From the NCBI GenBank assembly GCA_014896295.1, contig JADBKR010000003.1, forward strand, positions 1 to 64,000: a DNA stretch of 64,000 bases, in the 5' to 3' direction. The DNA comes from Limnochordaceae bacterium. GTDB taxonomy: Bacteria > Bacillota > Limnochordia > Limnochordales > Geochordaceae. Shown piece by piece: positions 40,041-48,364 of this stretch; the stretch's first letter is position 1, and each line of letters begins with the position of its first letter. The notes under the pieces were generated by a model, which ran no database searches, had not been told where the DNA came from, and was given only the letters and a program-made list of their open reading frames with translations. The translations under genes and the position numbers were made by a program.

Positions 40041-40158
40041 TCCCGGTGGCCATGGCGGAGGGGTCCCACCCGTTCCCATGCCGAACACGGCCGTGAAAAC
40101 CTCCAGCGCCTAGGGTACTGTGCGGGCGACCGCACGGGAGAGCGGGTCGCCGCCGGGA
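40041..40158 (+). rRNA. rrf: 5S ribosomal RNA
   Basis: About 118 bases beginning TCCCGGTGGCCATGGCGGAG and ending CGCCGCCGGGA, the two ends pairing as helix I. Contains the conserved CCCATGCCGAACACGG. Confidence 0.93.
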
Positions 40159-40176
40159 CAACTGTAAAACCCTAAG

Positions 40177-40240
40177 ACGTCACGGCCTCGATCCCACGAA
40201 CGGATCCCACGAACGGGGTCCGGGGTCGAGGCCGTGACGT
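40177..40240 (+). terminator. rRNA operon terminator with tandem repeats in the loop
   Basis: ACGTCACGGCCTCGA (40177-40191) pairs perfectly with 40226-40240. The stem extends by ATCCC/GGGGT to about 19 bp. The loop holds a tandem copy of GATCCCACGAACG. The T tract after it is weak (TTGTG). The duplication lengthens the loop without breaking the stem. Confidence 0.75.
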
Positions 40241-40595
40241 TTGTGTACCCGGAGTGACCCGTGGACGAATTTCCTTGTCCTGACGTGGTCTGCAAGGGAC
40301 TGCCGTTCGCGAGGTCTGGCTACCATGGCTTTCCAGTGCCGAAGTGGAAGGGTGTGGAAGCTCGGCATCCTGTGATACGGAACGCACTGGGACGGCATCT
40401 GAGGGACAGCCGTGCACCAATGGTACCCCCTTGGGGGTACCCCAGATCTGCGGCACGACGGGGCAAAGACCCAAGGGCAGGCTGTGGATCCCGGCCGGCG
40501 CGTGCCTACCTTGGCGAGGCTACCGGTTGTGGAAAAAGGCGAAAAGGGAGCAGGACCGCGAAAGCAGGCACAAGTTTGAGATAGGAGGAGCCAGA
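40241..40595. other. Gene-free region after the rRNA operon
   Basis: No gene recognised. A perfect palindrome GGTACCCCC/GGGGGTACC lies at 40422-40441 without a T tract. Confidence 0.5.
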
Positions 40596-40742
40596 ATGGC
40601 TCCCGCTCTGGCCGCCTCACAGCGGCCCGTGACGCTACGCCGACGCCTCGCGTTCGGTCGACGCAGAGTTGGGCTGACCTGCGGGGCTGCGTGGGTGATG
40701 AGCGCGTGGCGGAGGTTCTTTCCCCGCGGCAACGGCTCGTGA
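40596..40742 (+). CDS. Possible small basic protein
   Basis: 48 residues from ATG 40596 with an excellent AGGAGG site nine bases upstream. MAPALAASQRPVTLRRRLAF and an Arg-rich remainder. No family recognised. It lies in decayed DNA beside a toxin remnant and may be residual. Confidence 0.25.
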   Translation: MAPALAASQRPVTLRRRLAFGRRRVGLTCGAAWVMSAWRRFFPRGNGS

Positions 40743-40848
40743 CCCCCTGGGGTAGATAGGCGTGGCTTGATGTATGGTCGCCCGACCGGCAAGACGGCGG
40801 CAGGGAGAGCAAAGCTTGCGACGAAGGAGGTGGCTGAAGCAGACCTTT

Positions 40849-41000
40849 ATGACACTGACTGAGGTTCCAGCGGGTTCGGCGGTCTACATCGATGCAAACA
40901 TTTCCGTCCACCATCTCGGGGGCTCTCGTCTCAGTTCCGGGAGTTCCTGGAGCGCGTCGAGAGCGCAGAGAGCGTTGGCTACACCGGCTCGCTCGAACCG
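40849..41000 (+). pseudogene. PIN-domain (VapC-type) toxin remnant
   Basis: ATG 40849 opens VPAGSAVYIDANISVHHLGG, the N-terminal PIN signature with its first metal-binding Asp (YIDAN). After the GGGGG run at about 40917-40922 the frame must shift to read SQFREFLERVESAES, typical PIN continuation, and the rest of the roughly 130-residue nuclease is missing. Upstream MYGRPTGKTAAGRAKLATKE (from 40770) may be an antitoxin tail. The toxin is inferred to be dead. Confidence 0.55.
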
Positions 41001-41081
41001 GGCGTCGGCCGACGAGAGCTTCGACCGAGTACACGGGAACCGGCGGTTCGGCCCCTCTGACCCGGGGAATGCGCCGAAGGG

Positions 41082-41969
41082 GTGGCGCACGTGCGGCTTA
41101 TCCGCCCGCCATCAGCAGCCGAGTTCCTCAGGCTGGTTGAGCCGTTCCTGCTCCAGCACGAGGCGGAGCACAACCTCATGCTGGGCATTGCGGCCAGCCT
41201 GAGCCGAGAACCTGACCGGTTCGAGCAGCCGCCCTACCTCTCCGCCGTGGAGGAGGCGGGCCAGGTCATCGCCGCGGCCGTGATGACCCCGCCGCGCAAC
41301 CTGGTGCTCTCCCGAGTCGAAGCGCCCGGAGCGCTCGACCTGTTCGCAGGCGACCTCCTGGCCGGCGGGTGGAGCGTGCCGGGCGTGCTGGGCTCGAAGG
41401 TGGTCAGCCGGCAGTTCGCAGAGCTGTGGCATCAGCGGAAAGGCGTTCCCTTCCGCTCCGGCATGGCCCAGCGGATCTATGCGTTGCAGCAGGTGAGGCC
41501 GGTGAAGGGGGTGCCCGGCCGCTTGCGACGAGTCACCGAAAATGACCGGACGCTACTCGTGCAGTGGGTGACGGCCTTTGCCGCGGAGGCGCTTGGGGAG
41601 CCCGACCCCACCAGGGCAGAGCGGTTCGTGGACGCCCACCTGCGGCCCGAGAAGCGCAGCATCTTCCTGTGGGAAGACGGCCAGCCGCCGCGTCCGGTCT
41701 CCATGGCCGCGTCCGGCGAGCCCACGCCCAACGGGGTCAGGGTCAACGCCGTCTACACCCCTCCGGAACTGCGCCGGCGCGGATACGCCAGCGCCTGTGT
41801 GGCGGCGTTGAGCCAGTGGCTGCTGGACTCAGGGTACCGGTATTGCTTTCTCTACACGGACTTGAACAACCCCACCTCCAACCACATCTACCAGGCCATC
41901 GGCTACGAGCCCGTATGCGACGTGGACGAATACAAGTTCGAGTCGCAACCCATGAGTCCCACCACCTGA
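41082..41969 (+). CDS. GNAT-family N-acetyltransferase
   Basis: 295 residues from GTG 41082 behind AAGGGG. Transfers acetyl from acetyl-CoA to an amine; the substrate is unknown. The N-terminal half is a degenerate GNAT-like lobe. The C-terminal half carries motif A VRVNAVYTPPELRRRGYASA (CoA pyrophosphate-binding RRRGYA) and motif B with YCFLYTDLNNPTSNHIYQAI, GYEPVCDVDEY. This is the FR47-like pattern common in Bacillota. It lies among remnants and looks intact. Confidence 0.88.
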   Translation: MAHVRLIRPPSAAEFLRLVEPFLLQHEAEHNLMLGIAASLSREPDRFEQPPYLSAVEEAGQVIAAAVMTPPRNLVLSRVEAPGALDLFAGDLLAGGWSVPGVLGSKVVSRQFAELWHQRKGVPFRSGMAQRIYALQQVRPVKGVPGRLRRVTENDRTLLVQWVTAFAAEALGEPDPTRAERFVDAHLRPEKRSIFLWEDGQPPRPVSMAASGEPTPNGVRVNAVYTPPELRRRGYASACVAALSQWLLDSGYRYCFLYTDLNNPTSNHIYQAIGYEPVCDVDEYKFESQPMSPTT

Positions 41970-42026
41970 GCCACTCGCTTCGGGGAGCGGTCGCATGGTC
42001 TGCCGTTGAAGAAGGACGCCAGCCGG

Positions 42027-42677
42027 TCAGGACGCGCCGGCCAGTTCCTCAAGTTGGGCGTGCAGTCCGGCCAGAGTCGGGTAGAGCCGCCGGTACAACT
42101 CGTGATATGGCCGATAGCGCTGTGTCATCTCCGGGCGCGGCAGGACCGTGCGGGACGCCCGGGATATGTGCCGTGCCGTCTCCGCAGGGTCCTTCCAGAC
42201 GCCGGCTCCCACCCCGCCGAGCAGCGCCGCCCCGAGGGTGGTGGCCTCCTCGATGGCGCACACCTCCAGCGCGAGGTTGCCGATATCGGCCTTGAGCTGC
42301 AGCCACAGCTCGTTACGGGCGCCGCCGCCGATGGCCGCCGCCCGGCGGGCCTGAGCGCCGGTCAGGGACGTCAGGCGGTGGACGATGTAGGCAAACTCGT
42401 GCGCCAGCCCCTCGACGGCCGCCCGCACCAGATCGCTTCGGCGATGGTACGGCCGGAGGCCCACCCACGCCCCTCTCGAGAGCCCGTCGGGCGGGGCGAC
42501 GGCGCCTCTCAGGTGCGGCAAAAACAACAGCCCGTGGCTTCCGGGCAGCGGCTGTTCGGCGAGGGCCATCAGTCGGCGGTAAACGCCGTCGGCGCCCTCT
42601 CCAGCGTTCTGCGCGGCCTTTTCTTCCATTTCGCCGAGCGCCGCCCGCAGCTGCGGAGTACGACCCAAACCGACCAC
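42027..42677 (-). pseudogene. FGGY sugar kinase, C-terminal fragment cut by an IS element
   Basis: About 216 residues of the C-terminal ATPase domain of a xylulokinase-like kinase: HGLLFLPHLRGAVAPPDGLS, RAAVEGLAHEFAYIV, IGGGARNELWLQLKADIGN, EEATTLGAALLGGVGAG. The N-terminal 280 residues with the substrate site are missing. The gene's upstream end coincides with a block of 23-bp repeats and an IS21-type transposase. No matching N-terminal piece is found beyond the IS copies, so the insertion was accompanied by a deletion. Confidence 0.85.
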
Positions 42678-42805
42678 CGAATACGAGCCATGTCGACCAC
42701 CCCGTACGATTCATGCCGACCACCGGGTACGATTCATGCCGACCAGCGATTCCGGAGCAAGCCGACCACCGGTTACGATCCATGCCGACCACTTTGACCG
42801 ATACC
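42665..42805. repeat. 23-bp tandem repeats at the IS21-type end
   Basis: Unit GCCGACCACCGGGTACGATTCAT, repeated about six times with the consensus GCCGACCAC plus TACGATTCAT degrading outward. IS21-family ends typically carry several transposase-binding repeats. This marks the outer end of the left transposase copy. Confidence 0.65.
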
Positions 42806-42944
42806 TCGGAATCGGTGGTCGCCATGCCCCGTAATCCCCGTCAGGACGGGCGGCGCTGGATACCAAACGGCCATCAGGGATAGGGCCGCTCGAGGCCGAA
42901 GCGTGGGGGCCAGCACCCACACAGGAGGAGGGCTGGCCACCCTG

Positions 42945-43604
42945 ATGGCTCAGCGGAGGGTATCCGTGCGCAAGATCCGGGAGATTCTGCGACTCCACCA
43001 CGTGGCAAAGCTGGGCGTGCGGGCGATCGGGCGAAGCTGCGGCCTTTCCCACAGCACCGTGGCCGAGGTGCTGCGCAGGGCCGAGGCGGCCGGGCTTTCG
43101 TGGCCGCTTCCCGAGGAGATGGACGACGCCGCCCTGGAAGCCGCCCTCTACGGCCCGACCGCCCCGGCGCAAACCCGGCATCCCATGCCGGACATGGACC
43201 ATCTTTACCGAGAGCTGCGCTCCCGTAAAGGGGTGACGCTGCGGCTTCTGTGGTTGGAGTACAAGCAGGCGCACCCCGACGGGTACCAGTACAGCCGCTT
43301 CTGCGAGCTCTACCGCCGGTGGGCCAAGACCCTGGACGTCTCGTTGCGCCAGGTCTACCGCGGCGGGGAGAAGATGTTCGTCGACTTTGCGGGGGAGACG
43401 ATCCCCGTGGTCGACCCGCAGACGGGGCAGGTCCGGCCGGCCTATCTGTTCGTCGCGGTGCTGGCGGCCAGCAACTACACCTTTGCCAAACCCACCTGGG
43501 CGCAGGACCTGCCCAGCTGGATCGGGGGCCACGTGGACGCCTTCGAGTTCTTCGGCGGGGTGCCGGAGATGGTGGTCTGCGATTATGTTCCGGGCAACAT
43601 AATC
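42945..43604 (+). pseudogene. istA: IS21-family transposase IstA (N-terminal half)
   Basis: Start ATG 42945 (or GTG 42903). HTH region RKIREILRLHHVAKLGVRAI, GRSCGLSHSTVAEVLRRAE, then the catalytic core begins: DFAGETIPVVDP (first Asp), YLFVAVLAASNYTFAKPTW and FEFFGGVPEMVVCD (second Asp region). At this point the frame meets a palindrome and the DNA becomes the reverse strand of another istA. The C-terminal catalytic Glu and istB are missing, so it cannot transpose by itself. Confidence 0.85.
43581..43604. other. Palindromic junction between two inverted istA halves
   Basis: GATTATGTT (43581-43589), loop CCGGGC, AACATAATC (43596-43604). Both transposase genes run into it from opposite sides, and both are cut at the same conserved Asp codon. 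Confidence 0.75.
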
Positions 43605-44132
43605 GTAGAGGCAGCGGCGGGGCACACCGCCGAAGTGAGCGAAGGCGTGGAGGTGGCACCGGATAAACAAGGGGAGCGTGGCTCTGGCGATGAACTCCAG
43701 GAACATCGCCCGAGACCAGCTCAACACCATGCAGAAGGCCCACAGGCGCACCACCTTGAAGTCGACCTGGGCCTGCTCGCCGGGCTCGGTCTCGAAGCGC
43801 ACGGTGGCCTTCGGCACCCGAGGGGGCCGCAAGGGCTTCAGAAACTCCTTCAGGATGCTCCGGCCGCCGGTGTAGCCCCGTTCTCGCAGCTCCCGCAGCA
43901 GCACCTCGCTGTTGGTCACGCCGTCCACACGGACCCGTTCGAGGAGGTAGTCCCGGAACGGATCCAGCTTCGACGGCCGCCGGGCACGGGGCTGCGGCTC
44001 GGGTATCCCGGGGTGTCGCAGGTAGCGGCGCACCGTGTTGCGGGACATCCCGAGGCGATCAGCGATGGCCCGGATCGACTTACCTTCGTGCCAGATACGC
44101 CAGATGGTTTTCACCTCTCCACCCCCTAGCAA
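43602..44132 (-). pseudogene. istA: Second IS21-family IstA (N-terminal half, inverted)
   Basis: From TTG 44132 (or GTG 44114). Reads VKTIWRIWHEGKSIRAIADR, LGMSRNTVRRYLRHPG (HTH), ATVRFETEPGEQAQVDF (first Asp region) and AFAHFGGVPRRCLYD, where it hits the palindrome at 43604. It is a different IS21 relative from the copy at 42945, as the HTH and core sequences differ clearly. No istB follows. Confidence 0.85.
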
Positions 44133-44230
44133 GTTCCCTGCACCTCCGAATCCGTGGGGGATCTCGGAGGTCAGGGTTCGGCGGGGGGGTGGACCAATTC
44201 TTGGCCGGCTGACGTGGGTCAGTTTATCTC
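44133..44230. mobile_element. Outer end of the second IS21-type element
   Basis: The reverse strand reads TGACCCACGTCAGCCGGCCA then AGAATTGGTCCACCCCC, resembling IS21-family termini. Native DNA resumes near 44230. Confidence 0.5.
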
Positions 44231-44271
44231 CGGCTGCAACAACCCTGGGGATCGCAAGGTGAGCAAGAGGC

Positions 44272-44301
44272 TTGACTTACCGGGGTATGCAGTAGTATAC
44301 A
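44272..44301 (+). promoter_or_regulatory. Sigma-A-type promoter
   Basis: -35 TTGACT (44272-44277), 18-base spacer, -10 TATACA (44296-44301). It would give a leader of roughly 420 bases to the cytochrome gene. No gene or known RNA is seen in 44302-44728. Confidence 0.55.
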
Positions 44302-44728
44302 CATGGTGGCAATGGTGCTAACCAATGTAACCGCCTTACACCCTGTAGCCCGGCGGTGCTGCAAGACTCCACAAAGCCATCTGAGGTGGTCTGAAACGGG
44401 TTACAAGCGTCTAGAAGCGCGGCGTGGCCTGCCGGAGGTTGTGGCACGAAGGCGGAGAACGCACGCGGAACTGCCGTTAGGCCACCACGTGCAGGGCTCC
44501 ATCGTGTGCATGCCGCTGGTTCCGGCGTAGCGTACGCGGGACCAGTGAAAAGCGTTGCGCTGTTCGCAGGGATGGCCAGCGGTCCACGGCAAGCCACCCT
44601 ATCGTGAAAAGGCCATCGAGCAGAAAGGGAGAGGGGCGCGTACGTGCTTCGGACATGGGCCAGCGGTCATTCGTCCGGGACAGCAATCAACACCTACGTA
44701 CATATCAGTCCTTAGGATTGAGGGGAAC

Positions 44729-45505
44729 ATGGGGAGAAGAACGCTTTTGGTCTGGGTGGGCTTGGTCGGCTGCGTGCTTCTACTCCTTCAGGTATCGGCC
44801 TTGCAGGCGGCGGGTGATGTCGAAGTCCAGGCCATCCAGGACGCCACATATGGTCGGATACTGGCCGATGCCCAGGGGCGCACCCTCTACCTATTCACGA
44901 AAGACAGCAAGAACTCCAGCACCTGCTACAACCAGTGCGCTGAGATCTGGCCCCCACTGCTGGTCAAGGACAAGGCCATGGCAGGCAAGGGGGTAGCAGC
45001 CAACCTCCTCGGCACCACCCAGCGCAAGGACGGAACCCTCCAGGTCACCTACAACGGCTGGCCGCTGTACTACTACGCCAAAGATTCGAGACCGGGCGAT
45101 GTCAACGGTCAAGGCGTCGGCGGGGTATGGTTCCTGGTATCGCCTGACGGGTTCGCGGTGAAGCCGCGCCAAGAACAGCAATCCACTTCTGAGGCGCCGA
45201 AGAGCGTCGATGCGGTCCTCTTGGCTCAACTGGTACAGAAGGGGGGATCTATCTTCGCCGAAAGCTGTGCCGTGTGCCATGGACGCGGAGGGGAGGGAGC
45301 CGCTGGGCCTGCCCTGGCCGGAAACAAGAAACTGGCCGACGGGAACTTTGTAGCCAGGCAAATCCTGAACGGATCTCGTTTCATGCCTCCGTTTGATAGT
45401 ACACTCTCCGACGAGGAGGTGGCGGCGGTAGCAACGTTCATCCGAAACTCGTGGGGCAACAACTACGGCGTGGTTCTGGAAGAGGACGTGAAGACGCATC
45501 GTTAG
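44729..45505 (+). CDS. Exported fusion: secreted-repeat (SCO0930/COG4315-like) domain plus cytochrome c
   Basis: 258 residues from ATG 44729. Signal peptide or anchor MGRRTLLVWVGLVGCVLLLL. Residues about 35-150 show the secreted-repeat lipoprotein fold: GRILADAQGRTLYLFTKDSK, STCYNQCAEIWPPLL, TYNGWPLYYYAKDSRPGDVN. After a linker, a class I cytochrome c follows with heme site CAVCHGRGGEG (about residue 180) and axial Met in SRFMPPFDSTLSDEEV. It should carry electrons outside the membrane. The combination in one chain is unusual. Two exported Ig-like proteins are encoded directly downstream, 78 bases away. Confidence 0.85.
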   Translation: MGRRTLLVWVGLVGCVLLLLQVSALQAAGDVEVQAIQDATYGRILADAQGRTLYLFTKDSKNSSTCYNQCAEIWPPLLVKDKAMAGKGVAANLLGTTQRKDGTLQVTYNGWPLYYYAKDSRPGDVNGQGVGGVWFLVSPDGFAVKPRQEQQSTSEAPKSVDAVLLAQLVQKGGSIFAESCAVCHGRGGEGAAGPALAGNKKLADGNFVARQILNGSRFMPPFDSTLSDEEVAAVATFIRNSWGNNYGVVLEEDVKTHR

Positions 45506-45583
45506 TAAGGTTAGGTCGACCTACACGCTAAGCGGTTCATTGAAACCGTTTTATATCCAGGACAAGGGAAAGGAGTCGAGCTT

Positions 45584-46093
45584 ATGCATCGCGGACGGAT
45601 GGTCGCTTTTGTGGGAGCGTTTCTGGTCACGTTGATGCTGGCGGAGGGCACTCTGGCTGCGCAGGGCTACTTCATCCAAGCCGATATGGTACGGAGTGAG
45701 GCTGGCACTCCCAGGGGGCCCGTCTGCGTGCCAGACGGGGCGTTCTTCCCTGGCGAGGCGGTGGTCTTCCGAGTCAAGGTGTTCGACCTCGCCACGGGAC
45801 AGGAAGTCGAGCGACCCACCATCGAAGAGCGGGGCCTGCAGGTGCGGGTGGAACTGGGCGACGGCACGGTGCTCAGGGCGGCGTACCTCGCTCACCCGCC
45901 TGATCCCAACGCGCCGGCCCACGACGAGTACTGGGCCGCTTTCTGGCCGATCCCGAAGAATTATCCCGGTGGCACGCTCACGTGGAAAGTGGTTGCCCAG
46001 GATCGAGAAGGACGAGTGGGCGAGTTCACGCCGATCGGGCAGGAAGTTGGTCTTGGCATGTTGACCATCCTGCCGAGCACGGAGGGAGCGTGA
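45584..46093 (+). CDS. Exported beta-sandwich protein
   Basis: 169 residues from ATG 45584 with GGAAAGGAG upstream. Signal peptide MHRGRMVAFVGAFLVTLMLA cleaved near LAA. The mature part is a single beta-rich Ig-like domain (FFPGEAVVFRVKVFDLATGQ, VRVELGDGTVLRAAYLAHPP, GTLTWKVVAQDREGRVGEFT). No catalytic motif. The end overlaps the next gene as GTGA, so the two are co-translated. A role as partner of the exported cytochrome is inferred from operon order only. Confidence 0.7.
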   Translation: MHRGRMVAFVGAFLVTLMLAEGTLAAQGYFIQADMVRSEAGTPRGPVCVPDGAFFPGEAVVFRVKVFDLATGQEVERPTIEERGLQVRVELGDGTVLRAAYLAHPPDPNAPAHDEYWAAFWPIPKNYPGGTLTWKVVAQDREGRVGEFTPIGQEVGLGMLTILPSTEGA

Positions 46094-47517
46094 ACGTGCA
46101 AGTGAGGCATGCCTTTGGGTGTTTTCTGGGTTCGCTATTGATTCTGCTGGCCGGGGCCGCCGGCCCGGCCGTTGCCGAGGCAAGCTTGCACCTCGTGCCG
46201 TCCCGGGGCCCCATCGGCACCACGGTTCACGCGACCATCGAGGATCTCGCGCCCGAAGTGGAGTTTGAGCTGGTCTGGCATACGGCTGCGCCCGAGTGGG
46301 TCGTCGAGCAGGGAAGCTTCAAGGGCTTCCGCGCCTCTCCGAAGCGGATCTCGTTGGGTGTGGGCCGAGCCGACGCCGGGGGCCGCGCCGAGCTGTCGTT
46401 CACGGTGCCGGAAGACTTTGGGTTCGTCCACAACCTGACCGTGGAGGCGGCGGGGCAGGTGCTTGCTAGGCAGGGTTTCCTGGTCCAACCGAGTCTCGTC
46501 ATCACTCCGACGTCAGGTCCCCCGGGCATGCCCATCGAGGTGACGGTGTACGGCTTGGGATACCAAAACTACCAGTTCACCTACGTGCTTCTGTACGACA
46601 ACCGCACTACCGGCATCGTCACTGCCATCTCAACGAAAGGAACGGCGCGGGTGGTCATCCCGGCGGTGGGCGAGCCGGGTGTTCACAGCATCCGCCTGGT
46701 TGCGGGCGTACTCACAGGGGCGTACTTGAATGTTGAACAGTCGCCGGTCTACTTCCCCGGCGCCTCGGAGCCGCTGTACGCCACCTTCACGGTGACAGAA
46801 GGCCCGTTCGTTACCCCGCCCTCGGTAGACAGCCAGGTGCTTCCTCGGGAGAAGCGCTCGGCCGCGGCACCGGCCGGAGAAGGGCCGCAAATATGGACCG
46901 ACTACGCGACGGGAACTGTTGGGCAACCCTTCGTGATAGAAGGGACGGGTTTTCCTCCAGGGAGCCAGGTCCAGCTCTGGTGGCGGACCGTCGTGGGTAA
47001 CCGGATCAGCGGACAAGGTTGGCAAGAACGGGAGTCGCTCCTTGCTGAAGTGACAGCCGACGGCCAGGGCCGGATTCGGTGGCAGGGAGAGACGCCGGAC
47101 GATCTGGGCGGTCCTCACCGCATCACAGCCCGTGCAGGCGAGGTCGTCGCCTGGACGGAGTATACCATCAAGCCGAGTCTCGTGGCGTTCGAGCCGACCG
47201 AGGTGGCTCCGGGACAGCAATTGCGGCTACAGCTAAAGGGGATCGGCTGGACGGAGACGGAGAACATCGTCACAGTAACCCACGACAATGCGTACATCGG
47301 TTACGCCTGCGGTTTCAACAGCCAGGGCGATGTGACGATCTTGATGCCGGCCGATACCCGACCGGGGTGGCACGTCATCGAGCTTTACCCGGCGATTTAC
47401 AAGGGCGACTTCGGACCGATCAACGCTGACATCTTCCGCCTTCCGATGCTCAACGTGGTCGACCACCCTGGTGAACGGCTGCCTTCGTTCCGGGTCGCCT
47501 ACTACGTCAGGCCGTAA
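46090..47517 (+). CDS. Exported multi-domain IPT/TIG-like protein
   Basis: 475 residues from GTG 46090; GTG 46096 has better spacing from GGAGGGAG. Signal peptide ending PAVAEA. Four repeated beta-sandwich domains begin at LVPSRGPIGTTVHATIEDL, ITPTSGPPGMPIEVTVYGLG, TGTVGQPFVIEGTGFPPGSQ and EPTEVAPGQQLRLQLKGIGW. Each carries the turn Pro-Gly-x-x-hydrophobic typical of IPT/TIG folds. No anchor is visible, so it is probably secreted or held by partners. Last gene of the cytochrome operon. Confidence 0.75.
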   Translation: MNVQVRHAFGCFLGSLLILLAGAAGPAVAEASLHLVPSRGPIGTTVHATIEDLAPEVEFELVWHTAAPEWVVEQGSFKGFRASPKRISLGVGRADAGGRAELSFTVPEDFGFVHNLTVEAAGQVLARQGFLVQPSLVITPTSGPPGMPIEVTVYGLGYQNYQFTYVLLYDNRTTGIVTAISTKGTARVVIPAVGEPGVHSIRLVAGVLTGAYLNVEQSPVYFPGASEPLYATFTVTEGPFVTPPSVDSQVLPREKRSAAAPAGEGPQIWTDYATGTVGQPFVIEGTGFPPGSQVQLWWRTVVGNRISGQGWQERESLLAEVTADGQGRIRWQGETPDDLGGPHRITARAGEVVAWTEYTIKPSLVAFEPTEVAPGQQLRLQLKGIGWTETENIVTVTHDNAYIGYACGFNSQGDVTILMPADTRPGWHVIELYPAIYKGDFGPINADIFRLPMLNVVDHPGERLPSFRVAYYVRP

Positions 47518-48047
47518 TGCTCGGATAAGGGGGCAGAACCTGCGCCAGTAGCTCAGACGCCTCAATCAAAGGCCTGACGCAGCCGGGCGCACGAGAGTAG
47601 CGGGCAAAGGAGTTCGTTCCTTTTTTCGCTGGAAACCGCAGCGGTCCGCCTCAAGCAAAAGGAAAGCACCCCCGGGCGGCGAAGACCGGGGGTGTCCGAG
47701 CGGCTGCGGGCGGAGTTCTTGCTGGGGGAGCCCCTGCCAGGGCCCTCCTGATTTGACACCAGTGGATGCGAGGGCCGGCGGGTGGGGAAAGGCGACCAGC
47801 CAAGCCGAGCCCTTTCCAACCACCCGGCTCCCCCGGACAGGGGCAGGATGCCCGGCTTTTTTCGCCCCTCCTGGGACCTCCAAACGGAGGGCTGGCAGTA
47901 TCTGACTGGTACACACTGGCGAGCGTTCTGACGGGAGGCAGCCGCCGCGGCAACTCCCAGCCACGCGCCGCCGCGCTGGCGGCCTTGCTGGCTCCCGTGC
48001 GGGTACCCGCGCATAGGAAAGGACGCGCCGATCCGCCCGTGGCCGGG
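47518..48047. other. Gene-free structured region
   Basis: No protein is supported. GC-rich inverted repeats are dense. A hairpin at 47667-47694 fits a minus-strand terminator, and a plus-strand TTTTTT at about 47861-47866 follows a GGGCAGGATGCCC hairpin, as in an orphan riboswitch-type leader. I could not match a known riboswitch class. Confidence 0.45.
47667..47694 (-). terminator. Minus-strand terminator
   Basis: Nine-bp stem CACCCCCGG/CCGGGGGTG with loop, followed on the minus strand by CTTTCCTTTTG. Confidence 0.6.
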
Positions 48048-48224
48048 CTAATCGAGCGCCTTAGCGCGCGCGACTACGTGTGCCAGCGTGCCCTGCACGG
48101 ATCCGTACCGAGCTCCCAGGTCGCGCGTATAGGCCTCCTGGCTCAGGTGGCGGACGTGCTCCATGAGCCGGCCTTTGGCCCAGAACTCGTAATCCCACAA
48201 AACCTGCAGACGTTCCAGGAGCAT
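48048..48224 (-). pseudogene. DinB-family protein, truncated
   Basis: 58 residues from ATG 48224 with GGTAGGGG upstream. MLLERLQVLWDYEFWAKGRL, RYGSVQGTLAHVVARAKALD is the N-terminal third of a DinB-like four-helix protein, including its first metal-binding His (TLAHV). The frame ends at TAG 48048-48050 in unrelated sequence. The other helices and two His ligands are absent, so it is inferred inactive. Confidence 0.6.
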
Positions 48225-48364
48225 GACCGACCCCTACCTTCGATGACCGCGTTACACGCCGCCTTGCGCCAGCGGAAGTTCCGGATCGGCACCTTGTCTC
48301 CCGCTGGGAGGAGCAACGGTTCGTTTCAGGTCGGAGGTTCGACGGGCGACGCCCGAGCCGCCGC

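Noticed and set aside
40422-40441. Transcription terminator at the GGTACCCCC palindrome
   Set aside because: No T tract on either side and almost no loop; no gene ends nearby.
42665-42805. CRISPR-like repeats
   Set aside because: Tandem 23-bp units without unique spacers and next to an IS21 transposase.
42711-44132. A single 473-residue minus-strand transposase
   Set aside because: Only the first part is IstA. After the palindrome at 43604 it is antisense of the other istA.
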